Below, one piece after another: positions 1 through 7,568 of a stretch of DNA of 7,941 bases. Within the stretch, counting starts at the first letter, position 1, and every line of letters begins with the position of its first letter. Origin of the DNA: an uncultured Clostridia bacterium (lineage in GTDB: Bacteria; Bacillota; Clostridia; Lachnospirales; Lachnospiraceae); NCBI GenBank assembly GCA_947178015.1, contig CAMWWW010000094.1, positions 1 through 7,941 on the forward strand. Reading direction: 5' to 3'. The notes under the pieces were generated by a model. It was not told the origin of the DNA, did not search any database, and saw nothing but the letters and a program-made list of their open reading frames with translations. The position numbers were made by a program, and so were the translations under genes.

Positions 1-72
1 TATGCGGACCCTTTTCGAAAATGATTACATAAATCACCTTTACAAAAACTTATGAATCTTTGGGAGGTTTGT
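1..72 (+). other. Leader before the PBP pair; possible 3' end of an upstream gene
   Basis: These bases precede the class B PBP. Frame 2 is open from the window edge to a TGA at 53-55 and would encode a C-terminus ending FENDYINHLYKNL. Frame 1 is also open, to a TGA at 22-24 (YADPFRK). Either could be the tail of an upstream gene, and I cannot decide between them. If frame 2 is real, the PBP gene begins 17 bases after it and would belong to the same operon. A short inverted repeat (TGATT, 5-base spacer, AATCA) lies at 22-36. I see no convincing -35/-10 promoter pair here, so the operon promoter may be further upstream. Confidence 0.3.
62..67 (+). promoter_or_regulatory. Ribosome binding site that fixes the class B PBP start
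   Basis: GGGAGG lies 5 bases before the ATG at 73. The in-frame ATG at 52 has no comparable site and would place seven extra residues (MNLWEVC) before the Lys-rich start of the membrane anchor. The start at 73 is therefore preferred. Confidence 0.85.
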
Positions 73-2883
73 ATGAAAAAGAATGGTAGGATTCTTATCT
101 TATTGTTGGTGTTTTTGTCCATGTTTTCAATTCTTGCTTATCGATTGTGGCAGCTTCAGATTGTAAATGGGCAACGATATGCGGATGAGTTTGCACAGGC
201 GATCACAAAATCTGTGAGAGTAGCCGGGACAAGAGGGAATATCTATGACTGTCACGGCGAGCTTCTTGCATACAATCGGCTGGTTTATTCTGTGACAATA
301 ACAGACAATACTATCTATGCGTCCAACAGACAGAGGCAGCTTTCCCTAAACAGCAGTATTTATCATGTAATAAAGAAGCTAACAGAACAGGGTGAGAAGG
401 TGGATCATGGATTAAAGCTTGAGATCGACAGCAATCATATCTGCCAGTACACGGTGACGGGCAGTGCAAGGGCAAGATTTCAGGCGGATATTTTTGGGGA
501 GGCAGACCCAGAGGATATGACAGAGGCGCAAAAAAACATCAGTGCAGAGGATTTATTAAAATATTTGGCATCAGAGGATGGATTTGCTCTCTATGGGGAG
601 GGAAAGAAACCATACTCTTCTATAGAGCGAAAGAGTTATGGGCTGCCAGAGACATTTACAAAGGAAGAGATGCTTGCCGTGGTCGGTGTCCGATATATGC
701 TGTCGTTATATGCATATAGAAAATATATGCCGGTGGTCATCGCCTATGATGTGTCAAAGGAAACCGCTGTGTATATACAAGAAAATAGTTTGCAGCTACC
801 GGGATTTGATATTGTATCTGGATGGGAGCGCGTCTATACGGGAGGAGAGGCATTTGCTCATATTTTGGGCTATACCGGAGAGATCTCGGCGGAGGAGTGG
901 GAGGAGTTTCGTGCGTTGGATGATAAGTATTCCATGAATTCTGTTGTTGGAAAGATAGGGATAGAGAAGGAGTTTGAGGATGTGCTTCAAGGAGAAGACG
1001 GGGAAAAGCAGGTGATGGTGGATCATGTGGGGCGGCCTGTGGGAAATGAGGTTACAAGAAAGGAAGAAGTCAGCGGGAGAGATGTCTATCTTTCGATTGA
1101 TAAAGAATTGCAGACAGAGATCTATTCGATTTTGGAGCGAAAGCTTGCAGAGATTCTTACGGAAAATATGATTTCAGCAAAAAGGTTTGATAAGACATCT
1201 GTTTCGGATGCGTCAGATATTCGCATCCCTGTTTATAATGTTTATTTGGCTCTTGTGGAAAATCAGATACTCTCATTAGATAAGCTGTTTGATTATAAAG
1301 CTTCCGATGTGGAGAAGGAGATAGCGGAGAAACTTTTACAAAAGCGAAGGGATATGGCAAAACAGCTTCACATAGAGCTTTCAGGTAGGACGTCAGATAT
1401 TGGAAAGCTATCTGAGGAGATGCAAGACTCTCTCTTTTATCTTGTGGAGGAGAGTGGATTGTTGGATAAGAGTGCGGTGGATACATCGGACTTGGTTTAT
1501 GTGCAGTGGAACCGTAGAAATACGATTAGTATCAGGGAATTTTTGTTGTATGCGATCAAAAATGGCTGGATTGCTTCTGGCACGATGGATTCTATCCGTC
1601 AGTATACCGCGTCGGATGAGCTGTATCAATTCTTGATACAAAGGCTGGAAAGGGAGCTTGAAGAAAATCAGGAATATAATAAGCGGCTGCTTCGCTATAT
1701 GCTTTATGAGGATAGAATTACTGGCGTGGATATATGTAAACTTTTGTACGAGCAGGGAATTCTTGATAAAGCAGACGGGGACTATGAGAGACTTATTGCG
1801 GGAAGGCTGGATGCATTTTCCTTGATAAAAAAGAAGATTGCTCAGCTTGAAATCACACCTGCGCAGCTTGCATTAGATCCGTGTTCGGCATCGGCGGTGG
1901 TGGTAGAGAGTGCGACGGGAAAGGTACTGGCATGTGTGTCTTATCCGGGTTATGATAACAATCGGCTTGCCAATCACGTGGACGGACAGTATTATAACAG
2001 GCTGTTAAATGATGCTTCTCTGCCGCTCTACAACAGAGCCACACAACAACAGACAGCGCCCGGATCGACATTTAAGCCGGTAACAATTCTTGCAGGATTG
2101 ACAGAAGGGGTGATCTCGACCGAAACAGCGATTGTCTGCGATGGGACTTTCGATAAGGTGGAGCCTGTTTTAAAATGCTGGAATCGTTTTGGGCATGGGA
2201 ACATCACAGATGCGGCTGCTGCGATACAACATTCCTGCAATGACTATCTATGTGAAACCATGTATCGTCTTGGCACGGCAGAAGATGGCAAATACAGTGA
2301 TTCCAAAGCGTTGGTGTGCTTGCAGAGATATGCGTCCTTATTGTATTTGGATAAGAAAAGTGGAATAGAGATTACGGAGTCAAAACCACAGGTCACAGAC
2401 GCTTATGGAATTCCGTCCGCCATCGGTCAGGGAACACATAATTATACGACCGTTCAGCTTGCGCGCTATATGAATGTACTTGCCACAGAAGGCGAGCTCT
2501 TCTCTCTTTCTCTGATAAAAGGAATCTCTGATCAAGAGGGAAATCTGGTACAAACAGAGAATATTCCAATCGATTATGCAGAGCTTCCCGATAGCGCGTG
2601 GGCTGCGGTAAAGGAAGGGCTTACAAGATTTGCCCAAAGCAATACTGCATTAAAGGATAGGGATTATACGATCGCGGGCAAGACTGGAACAGCGCAGGAG
2701 TCAGCATGGAAGCCAGATCATGCGCTGTTTGTCGGTTATGCGCCAGCAGAAAAGCCGGAGATCGCCATAGCAGTGCGGATTGTCAATGGATATGGTTCTT
2801 CCTACGCAACTTCAGCGGGCAGAGATATATTTGACTATTATTTTGGAGGCTTAGATGAACAATCAGAAAAAAAGGATGAATAA
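73..2883 (+). CDS. Class B penicillin-binding protein (PBP2/MrdA-like transpeptidase) with a large internal insertion
   Basis: This 936-residue protein is a membrane-anchored D,D-transpeptidase that cross-links peptidoglycan outside the cell. A short basic N-terminus (MKKNGR) leads into one membrane helix at about residues 7-26. The PBP dimerisation domain follows, with its typical RGNIYD motif at 54-59. The transpeptidase domain spans about 603-925 and has all three active-site motifs: STFK at 665-668 (Ser665 is the nucleophile), SCN at 721-723 and KTG at 870-872. No glycosyltransferase domain is present, which makes it class B. Class B PBPs are usually about 600-750 residues. The excess is a charged, helix-rich stretch at about 360-602, between the SIDKELQ helix and the first strand of the catalytic domain (SASAVVVESATGKVLA). 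From memory, similar insertions occur in Lachnospiraceae PBP2 proteins. The gene overlaps the following class A PBP gene by 29 bases. It could be the housekeeping PBP2 or a second, drug-tolerant copy; sequence alone does not decide. Confidence 0.93.
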   Translation: MKKNGRILILLLVFLSMFSILAYRLWQLQIVNGQRYADEFAQAITKSVRVAGTRGNIYDCHGELLAYNRLVYSVTITDNTIYASNRQRQLSLNSSIYHVIKKLTEQGEKVDHGLKLEIDSNHICQYTVTGSARARFQADIFGEADPEDMTEAQKNISAEDLLKYLASEDGFALYGEGKKPYSSIERKSYGLPETFTKEEMLAVVGVRYMLSLYAYRKYMPVVIAYDVSKETAVYIQENSLQLPGFDIVSGWERVYTGGEAFAHILGYTGEISAEEWEEFRALDDKYSMNSVVGKIGIEKEFEDVLQGEDGEKQVMVDHVGRPVGNEVTRKEEVSGRDVYLSIDKELQTEIYSILERKLAEILTENMISAKRFDKTSVSDASDIRIPVYNVYLALVENQILSLDKLFDYKASDVEKEIAEKLLQKRRDMAKQLHIELSGRTSDIGKLSEEMQDSLFYLVEESGLLDKSAVDTSDLVYVQWNRRNTISIREFLLYAIKNGWIASGTMDSIRQYTASDELYQFLIQRLERELEENQEYNKRLLRYMLYEDRITGVDICKLLYEQGILDKADGDYERLIAGRLDAFSLIKKKIAQLEITPAQLALDPCSASAVVVESATGKVLACVSYPGYDNNRLANHVDGQYYNRLLNDASLPLYNRATQQQTAPGSTFKPVTILAGLTEGVISTETAIVCDGTFDKVEPVLKCWNRFGHGNITDAAAAIQHSCNDYLCETMYRLGTAEDGKYSDSKALVCLQRYASLLYLDKKSGIEITESKPQVTDAYGIPSAIGQGTHNYTTVQLARYMNVLATEGELFSLSLIKGISDQEGNLVQTENIPIDYAELPDSAWAAVKEGLTRFAQSNTALKDRDYTIAGKTGTAQESAWKPDHALFVGYAPAEKPEIAIAVRIVNGYGSSYATSAGRDIFDYYFGGLDEQSEKKDE
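2845..2849 (+). promoter_or_regulatory. Ribosome binding site of the class A PBP, inside the class B PBP gene
   Basis: GGAGG lies 5 bases before the ATG at 2855, within the last codons of the preceding gene. It favours this start over the in-frame ATG at 2876, and the overlap suggests translational coupling. Confidence 0.8.
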
Positions 2884-5362
2884 AAAAAGAAAGCTTGTCA
2901 GAATTTTTTTTAAAACGTTTTTTTGGAGCACAGTGCTTGGTTCTATAATACTTGTATTATATATAGGCGTTGGAATTTTGCATAATGTGATAGAAAAGGC
3001 GCCGGATATTACCAGAGATAGCGTTATTCCGTCAGGGTATAAATCGGTAGTGTTGGATTGTCAGGGGAATAAAATAGCAGATTTAATAGCAGAGGGTTCG
3101 AATCGAATCTGGGTTGATATAGAACAAATGCCATCCTGTGTGAAAGATGCATTTATTGCTATAGAGGATGAGCGTTTTTATAACCACAATGGAATAGATA
3201 TACGTGGGATTGTGCGGGCCGGCATACGCGGGGTACAGAACGGATTTCATTTTTCAGAAGGAGCGAGCACAATCACACAACAACTTATCAAGAATAATGT
3301 CTTTGATTTTATGAGTGAGACCACCATGAAGGAGCAGATAATAAGAAAGCTTCAGGAACAATATCTGGCTCTTAAGCTGGAGCGAGAGATTATGACTAAG
3401 GATGAGATTTTGGAAGCATATCTAAATACCATTAATCTGGGTCAGAATAGTCTGGGAATTCAGGTGGCAGCGGATCGTTACTTTGGAAAGAAGGTGGCAG
3501 ATCTAAGCATTTCGGAGGCAGCTGTGCTCGCCGGAATTGCCAAGAATCCAACGGCATACAATCCTGTCCGCTATCCTGAAAATAACAGGGATCGGCAGAA
3601 GCTGGTACTTGCCAAGATGCTGGAGCAGAGTTATATCACGGAGCAGGAATATACAGAAGCTTTGGCGGATGATGTGTATACAAGGATTCAATATAGGGAA
3701 GAACGTACCGAGCAGCAAAGTGTGTATTCTTATTATGTGGATACCGTGATTCGGGAGGTAATCAAGGATCTGCAAAAAAGCAGGGGATATACATATGAAC
3801 AGGCATATCATCTGCTTTACTATGGAGGACTTACGATAGAAAGTGCGCAAGATCCTCAGATTCAATCTATTATGGATGAGGAGATGAGAAAAGAGGAAAA
3901 CTATCCAGATACAGCAAAGATTGGACTGGATTATGCTTTGACCGTGACAAAGCAGGATGGGGAACAAAGACATTACAGCAAGGAACATTTGTTAGCTTAT
4001 AGAAAAGAGACAACAGGAGATTCTTCTTTGCTCTTTGATAATAGAGAGGCAGCGGAGTCGTGTATCGAGCAGTACAGGCTTGCTGTGACGGAGGAAGGTG
4101 ATGCTGTCTATGAGAAAATGGACTATATTGTGCAGCCGCAGGCATCTATGGTGGTGATGGAGCAAGCGACAGGACTTGTCAAAGGGATTGTGGGAGGTCT
4201 GGGAGAGAAGGAGAAGAGCTTGGTGCTTAATCGGGCGACTGATACCGTGCGGCAGCCCGGCTCTACATTTAAAATAGTGGCAGTTTATGCGCCTGCATTG
4301 GATGTGGGAGGTATGACATTAGCTTCCACACAATATGACGCGCCGTATACATATTGGAATGGGGAATCCGTGCGAAACTGGGATAGGGAGGCATATCAGG
4401 GATTTAGCACATTACGCAAAGGAATGGAACAGTCAATGAATATAGTGGCAGTGAAGACGCTTACCGAGCTTACGCCGGAGCTTTCTTATCAATATCTGCT
4501 TAATTTTGGTTTTACCAGCTTGGTGGGAGAGATGGATGAGAATGGAAATTCGGACATTGTCCAGCCAATAGCGCTTGGCGGTCTTACAAACGGTGTTTCT
4601 AATTTGGAGCTTACCGCCTCTTACGCGGCTGTCGCCAATGGCGGAGTGTATACAGAACCAGTTTTTTATACAAGAGTGATGGATCGCGAAGGGAATATAT
4701 TGTTAGAGAAACAGCCGATGGCGAAAAGAGTGATAAAGGAGACCACAGCATGGTTGCTGACGAGTGCGATGGAGGACGTGGTAAAAAAGGGAACAGGCAC
4801 GGCGGCATATTTTGAAGATATGGCGGTAGCGGGAAAGACAGGCACAACCTCGAAGTATAATGATATCTGGTTTATGGGATACACGCCATATTATACGGCG
4901 GGAATCTGGGCGGGCTATGATAATAATGATAAATTGGAGAAGGGGGAAAGAAGCTTCCATAAAACGATTTGGAAACAGGTGATGACAAGGATTCATAAAG
5001 AACTTCCCTATATCGAATTTGTAAAGCCAGAAAATATTGTGAGTGTAGATGTATGCATTAAGTCCGGGAGACTACCCATGCCAGAACTCTGTGATGGATG
5101 CATACAGACAGAATATTTTGCCAAAGGAACAGCGCCTACAAAGTATTGTGATATTCATATGTCTGCGTTCGTATGCGCCGAGAGCGGCGAGCTTGCCACA
5201 AGCCAGTGTGGTGAGGTGGAGATGCGGACAGTGGAGATGATTTTGTTGGATGCACAGGATTCTACCTCCTCCTTAGGAGGCAGAATCTTGACATATCCTA
5301 CTTGTACACTTCATCCTGAGAAGAAGTCCACAGCGCCATCTCAGACAGAGCCGACAGAGTAA
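2855..5362 (+). CDS. Class A penicillin-binding protein (bifunctional glycosyltransferase/transpeptidase, PBP1A type)
   Basis: This 835-residue enzyme polymerises lipid II into glycan strands and cross-links their peptides at the outer face of the membrane. A very basic cytoplasmic N-terminus precedes one membrane helix at about residues 20-43. The GT51 glycosyltransferase domain (about 60-240) shows the EDERFYNHNG motif with catalytic Glu104, GASTITQQL at 136-144, RKLQEQ with Glu168, and EAYLNTINLG at 187-196. The transpeptidase domain (about 425-690) shows STFK at 470-473 (nucleophile Ser470), SMN at 527-529 and KTG at 661-663. A linker of about 70 residues (about 358-428) sits between the domains. 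The tail after about residue 730 is rich in cysteine (734, 746, 749, 765, 774, 785, 817) and ends in a Ser/Thr/Pro/Glu segment. The start overlaps the class B PBP gene, so both should be made together. The last 65 bases overlap blaR1 on the other strand. All catalytic motifs are intact. Confidence 0.95.
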   Translation: MNNQKKRMNKKRKLVRIFFKTFFWSTVLGSIILVLYIGVGILHNVIEKAPDITRDSVIPSGYKSVVLDCQGNKIADLIAEGSNRIWVDIEQMPSCVKDAFIAIEDERFYNHNGIDIRGIVRAGIRGVQNGFHFSEGASTITQQLIKNNVFDFMSETTMKEQIIRKLQEQYLALKLEREIMTKDEILEAYLNTINLGQNSLGIQVAADRYFGKKVADLSISEAAVLAGIAKNPTAYNPVRYPENNRDRQKLVLAKMLEQSYITEQEYTEALADDVYTRIQYREERTEQQSVYSYYVDTVIREVIKDLQKSRGYTYEQAYHLLYYGGLTIESAQDPQIQSIMDEEMRKEENYPDTAKIGLDYALTVTKQDGEQRHYSKEHLLAYRKETTGDSSLLFDNREAAESCIEQYRLAVTEEGDAVYEKMDYIVQPQASMVVMEQATGLVKGIVGGLGEKEKSLVLNRATDTVRQPGSTFKIVAVYAPALDVGGMTLASTQYDAPYTYWNGESVRNWDREAYQGFSTLRKGMEQSMNIVAVKTLTELTPELSYQYLLNFGFTSLVGEMDENGNSDIVQPIALGGLTNGVSNLELTASYAAVANGGVYTEPVFYTRVMDREGNILLEKQPMAKRVIKETTAWLLTSAMEDVVKKGTGTAAYFEDMAVAGKTGTTSKYNDIWFMGYTPYYTAGIWAGYDNNDKLEKGERSFHKTIWKQVMTRIHKELPYIEFVKPENIVSVDVCIKSGRLPMPELCDGCIQTEYFAKGTAPTKYCDIHMSAFVCAESGELATSQCGEVEMRTVEMILLDAQDSTSSLGGRILTYPTCTLHPEKKSTAPSQTEPTE

Positions 5363-7103
5363 TCTCGGCAGCGGTGGAGCCAGCAGCCCCATTTTTATTA
5401 TGAATATCAGCCGCAAAGAAATATACATGGTCCTCCTTTTCAAGAAAACCAATAAACCAGCCTGTAGTATTTTGATGATTGTATTCTATCGTTCCCGTTT
5501 TTCCATAGAGAGAGCCATCGCTTGTGGAGAAGAGAAAAAGGGAGTCCTTTACCAACTGAATATGTTCAGGGGAAAATTCAAATTCATTGTAGTAAAATTT
5601 TTTCAACATCTCTACCTGTTCAACGGGAGAGATACAAAGAGAAGAATTAAGCCAGTAGGTATCTCCCTTAACGTTCTGGTTTCCGTACTGAGTATAACGC
5701 ACAAAGGAACGGATGGCGGACAGTCCAAGCTGCTTATCAATGGACTGAAAATACCATGTCGCGGAATTTTGCATGGCAGAAAATAACGTCTGGTCCTTGT
5801 TCCAGCTTTCATATAAATAAGTCGTTCCATCCCAGAGAAGGGTGGTCTGTTCGGGAGATATAATACCAGCTTCCAAGCCCAAAAGGGCGCTGTATGGCTT
5901 AAATGTAGAAGCAGGACAAATGCGTGTAACAGCGAGGTCCTGATTATAGATCTGCCACATATCTGTGGAAGGGTCATATAGGACAAAGCTGCCAGTTCCG
6001 CCATCAAAGACAGCATCAAGATCAAGAGAGCAGATCGAGCGGTTTATTTGGTCAAAGGAATAACGGTCTGTGTCTGCGGCATATAGAGAAAGGGCAGGCA
6101 CAAAACTAGACAAAAGAACAGCCACCAGAAAACACGCCAATAGCCCGCGCAGCCGCTTTGCCTTGGAGGCAGGTTGAAAATCGGCAATATGGAGAATTCT
6201 TTTTTTCATCTGTGTCATGCTTCCGCCGATTCCTAGAGCAAAAGGAGTGAAGGACAATCGTTCCGCAAAATTGATCAAAGTATTTCCATAAGAAAGATAG
6301 GAATCTTCCGTAAGCAGCTTTAGGACAGCAGCATCGCAGGCGATCTCCCGATCGTTTTGAATTTCCTTTAGCACATGCCAGATAAGAGGATGAAACCAAT
6401 AAACAATGCAAGAAAGGCTCATACAATAGCTGCCAATCGCGTCCCGGTGCTTATAGTGGGACAATTCATGCAACAGCATATAGCGAAGCTCTCCCATAGA
6501 ATCACCACAGACCAAAGGGAGCGGCAGATAGATACAAGGAAGAAAAAGTCCCTCTATCACAGGAGATTTTAAATAAGCCGTGCTGCGGACAGGAATCGTT
6601 CTCTTTATTCCCAACTCCCGCAGACAGGCGCGGTACAATGCTTGTACCTGAGGATTCTCAAGTGGAAGAGAGGATTTTTTTATCGCCCGAAAGCGAAGTT
6701 TTGCCCGTATCGTCGCCATCAACATAAAAAGACATCCGCTTATCCACAAGATACCCAAAAGCATCCCAAACACAGAAGGAATCTCCTGACTGGCATAGAT
6801 AGGAAAATCGTGGAACCAGCCCGCAGAAATATTGCCGCTGTGCGGCACATCCTGCTCAAAAGCAGCGGCAGGCAAGGCAGAGGCGGCGCTATCCACATGA
6901 CGGAACCAGAAAAGGACGGACAGAGGATTGAGCCGAATGGGGAGAAACGGTACACTAAGCAGTCCAAACAACAAAAACCATAAATTATACTGCATACGGC
7001 TTGTCAGGACGTTTCGCAGAAGATATTTTATGACGAGTAATATGCCGATCGCGCCACTGATAAAAAGATTGCAGATGGCAAATCGAATAAAAAAGGCAGA
7101 CAT
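5298..7103 (-). CDS. blaR1: BlaR1/MecR1-type beta-lactam sensor and zinc protease
   Basis: This 601-residue membrane protein senses beta-lactams outside the cell and relays the signal by proteolysis to inactivate BlaI. Its length is close to that of S. aureus BlaR1 (about 585). Hydrophobic helices lie at about 5-27, 38-56, 109-131 and 318-341. The M56-family metalloprotease domain lies between the third and fourth, with zinc motif HELSH at 212-216 and the downstream NDREIACD motif at 250-257 (Glu253 a likely third ligand). The extracellular C-terminal sensor (about 350-595) resembles class D beta-lactamases: STFK at 399-402 (Ser399 is acylated by drug), SAT at 447-449 followed by WYFQ, and KTG at 535-537. 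The start at 7103 is chosen because AGAGGGAG at 7120-7113 lies 9 bases upstream and the protein then begins directly with the first membrane helix. A longer frame up to 7220 would lie inside blaI. The gene follows the blaI stop by one base. Its 3' end overlaps the class A PBP gene by 65 bases. Confidence 0.95.
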   Translation of the reverse strand: MSAFFIRFAICNLFISGAIGILLVIKYLLRNVLTSRMQYNLWFLLFGLLSVPFLPIRLNPLSVLFWFRHVDSAASALPAAAFEQDVPHSGNISAGWFHDFPIYASQEIPSVFGMLLGILWISGCLFMLMATIRAKLRFRAIKKSSLPLENPQVQALYRACLRELGIKRTIPVRSTAYLKSPVIEGLFLPCIYLPLPLVCGDSMGELRYMLLHELSHYKHRDAIGSYCMSLSCIVYWFHPLIWHVLKEIQNDREIACDAAVLKLLTEDSYLSYGNTLINFAERLSFTPFALGIGGSMTQMKKRILHIADFQPASKAKRLRGLLACFLVAVLLSSFVPALSLYAADTDRYSFDQINRSICSLDLDAVFDGGTGSFVLYDPSTDMWQIYNQDLAVTRICPASTFKPYSALLGLEAGIISPEQTTLLWDGTTYLYESWNKDQTLFSAMQNSATWYFQSIDKQLGLSAIRSFVRYTQYGNQNVKGDTYWLNSSLCISPVEQVEMLKKFYYNEFEFSPEHIQLVKDSLFLFSTSDGSLYGKTGTIEYNHQNTTGWFIGFLEKEDHVYFFAADIHNKNGAAGSTAAEITLSALSEMALWTSSQDEVYK

Positions 7104-7104
7104 A

Positions 7105-7491
7105 TCAATGTTCTCCCTCTTGATTATTTTTGGATAGAAGAGAGCGAAGCGCACAGATCTCAGACTCAGACAGCTTGTCGTTCTCAATATAGGCAGATAA
7201 CATGGCGGCAATATTTCCATTATAAAAACGATTTAGAAAAGAATTACTTTCCTGACCAATATAGTCCGCTTCTTTAAAAAGAGGGGTGTAGACAAAAACT
7301 CTGCTTTGCTTTTCATAAGAGAGAACCCCCTTTGTCACAAGACGCTTGATTAATGTCTGGATGGTTTTTGGACTCCATTTTGTGGTTTTGACGAGCCGTT
7401 CTGTGATCTCGTTGGTGTTGATAGGAGCATATTTCCACACAATTTTCATAACTTCGAATTCCGCTTCCGAAATCTGGGGCAGTGCTGCCAT
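7105..7491 (-). CDS. blaI: BlaI/MecI-family winged-helix repressor
   Basis: This 128-residue cytoplasmic repressor would bind operator DNA as a dimer and block its operon until BlaR1 signalling leads to its cleavage. Length and sequence fit the BlaI/MecI/CopY family (S. aureus BlaI is about 126). The N-terminal winged helix spans about 1-75 (ISEAEFEVMKIVW, then SPKTIQTLIKRLVTKGVL as the recognition region, then wing RVFVYTPL). The dimerisation helices follow at about 78-122 (SFLNRFYNGN, then LSESEICALRSLL). Aligned by eye with S. aureus BlaI, the Asn101-Phe102 cleavage position corresponds to Ala100-Tyr101 here, so the cleavage site may differ. AAGGAGG at 7506-7500 lies 8 bases before the ATG, an ideal spacing. 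A good promoter lies just upstream. The gene is co-transcribed with blaR1, which starts one base after its stop. Confidence 0.95.
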   Translation of the reverse strand: MAALPQISEAEFEVMKIVWKYAPINTNEITERLVKTTKWSPKTIQTLIKRLVTKGVLSYEKQSRVFVYTPLFKEADYIGQESNSFLNRFYNGNIAAMLSAYIENDKLSESEICALRSLLSKNNQEGEH

Positions 7492-7538
7492 AATAAGATC
7501 CTCCTTTAAAATAAATGTATATATGAATCTTTAATTTG

Positions 7539-7567
7539 ATTATAAGAGAAATAGCATTGGATTACAA
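7539..7567 (-). promoter_or_regulatory. Sigma-A-type promoter of blaI-blaR1
   Basis: Read on the minus strand, a TTGTAA -35 element (7567-7562) and a perfect TATAAT -10 element (7544-7539) are separated by 17 bases, the ideal spacing. The -10 is about 48 bases before the blaI ATG, leaving a short leader with the strong ribosome binding site. Confidence 0.8.
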
Positions 7568-7568
7568 G

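Noticed and set aside
52..72. Earlier ATG start for the class B PBP
   Set aside because: It has no ribosome binding site, while the ATG at 73 has GGGAGG 5 bases upstream and begins the typical Lys-rich membrane anchor.
3503..3988. 161-residue minus-strand open frame inside the class A PBP gene
   Set aside because: The plus strand here encodes conserved GT51 and linker sequence. The reverse frame has no recognisable domain or ribosome binding site and is a shadow.
5268..5280. Perfect palindrome CCTCCTTAGGAGG near the blaR1 stop, considered as a bidirectional terminator or as ribosome binding sites
   Set aside because: The stem is only about 5-6 pairs with almost no loop, there is no T run on either strand, and neither strand has a supported gene start just downstream. 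It encodes SSLGG in the PBP tail and is probably coincidental.
5400..5786. 128-residue plus-strand open frame antisense to blaR1
   Set aside because: It overlaps conserved sensor-domain coding on the minus strand and has no ribosome binding site or recognisable protein features.
7104..7220. N-terminal extension of BlaR1 by 39 residues
   Set aside because: It lies entirely inside blaI in another frame, and BlaR1 proteins begin with a membrane helix as the 7103 start gives.
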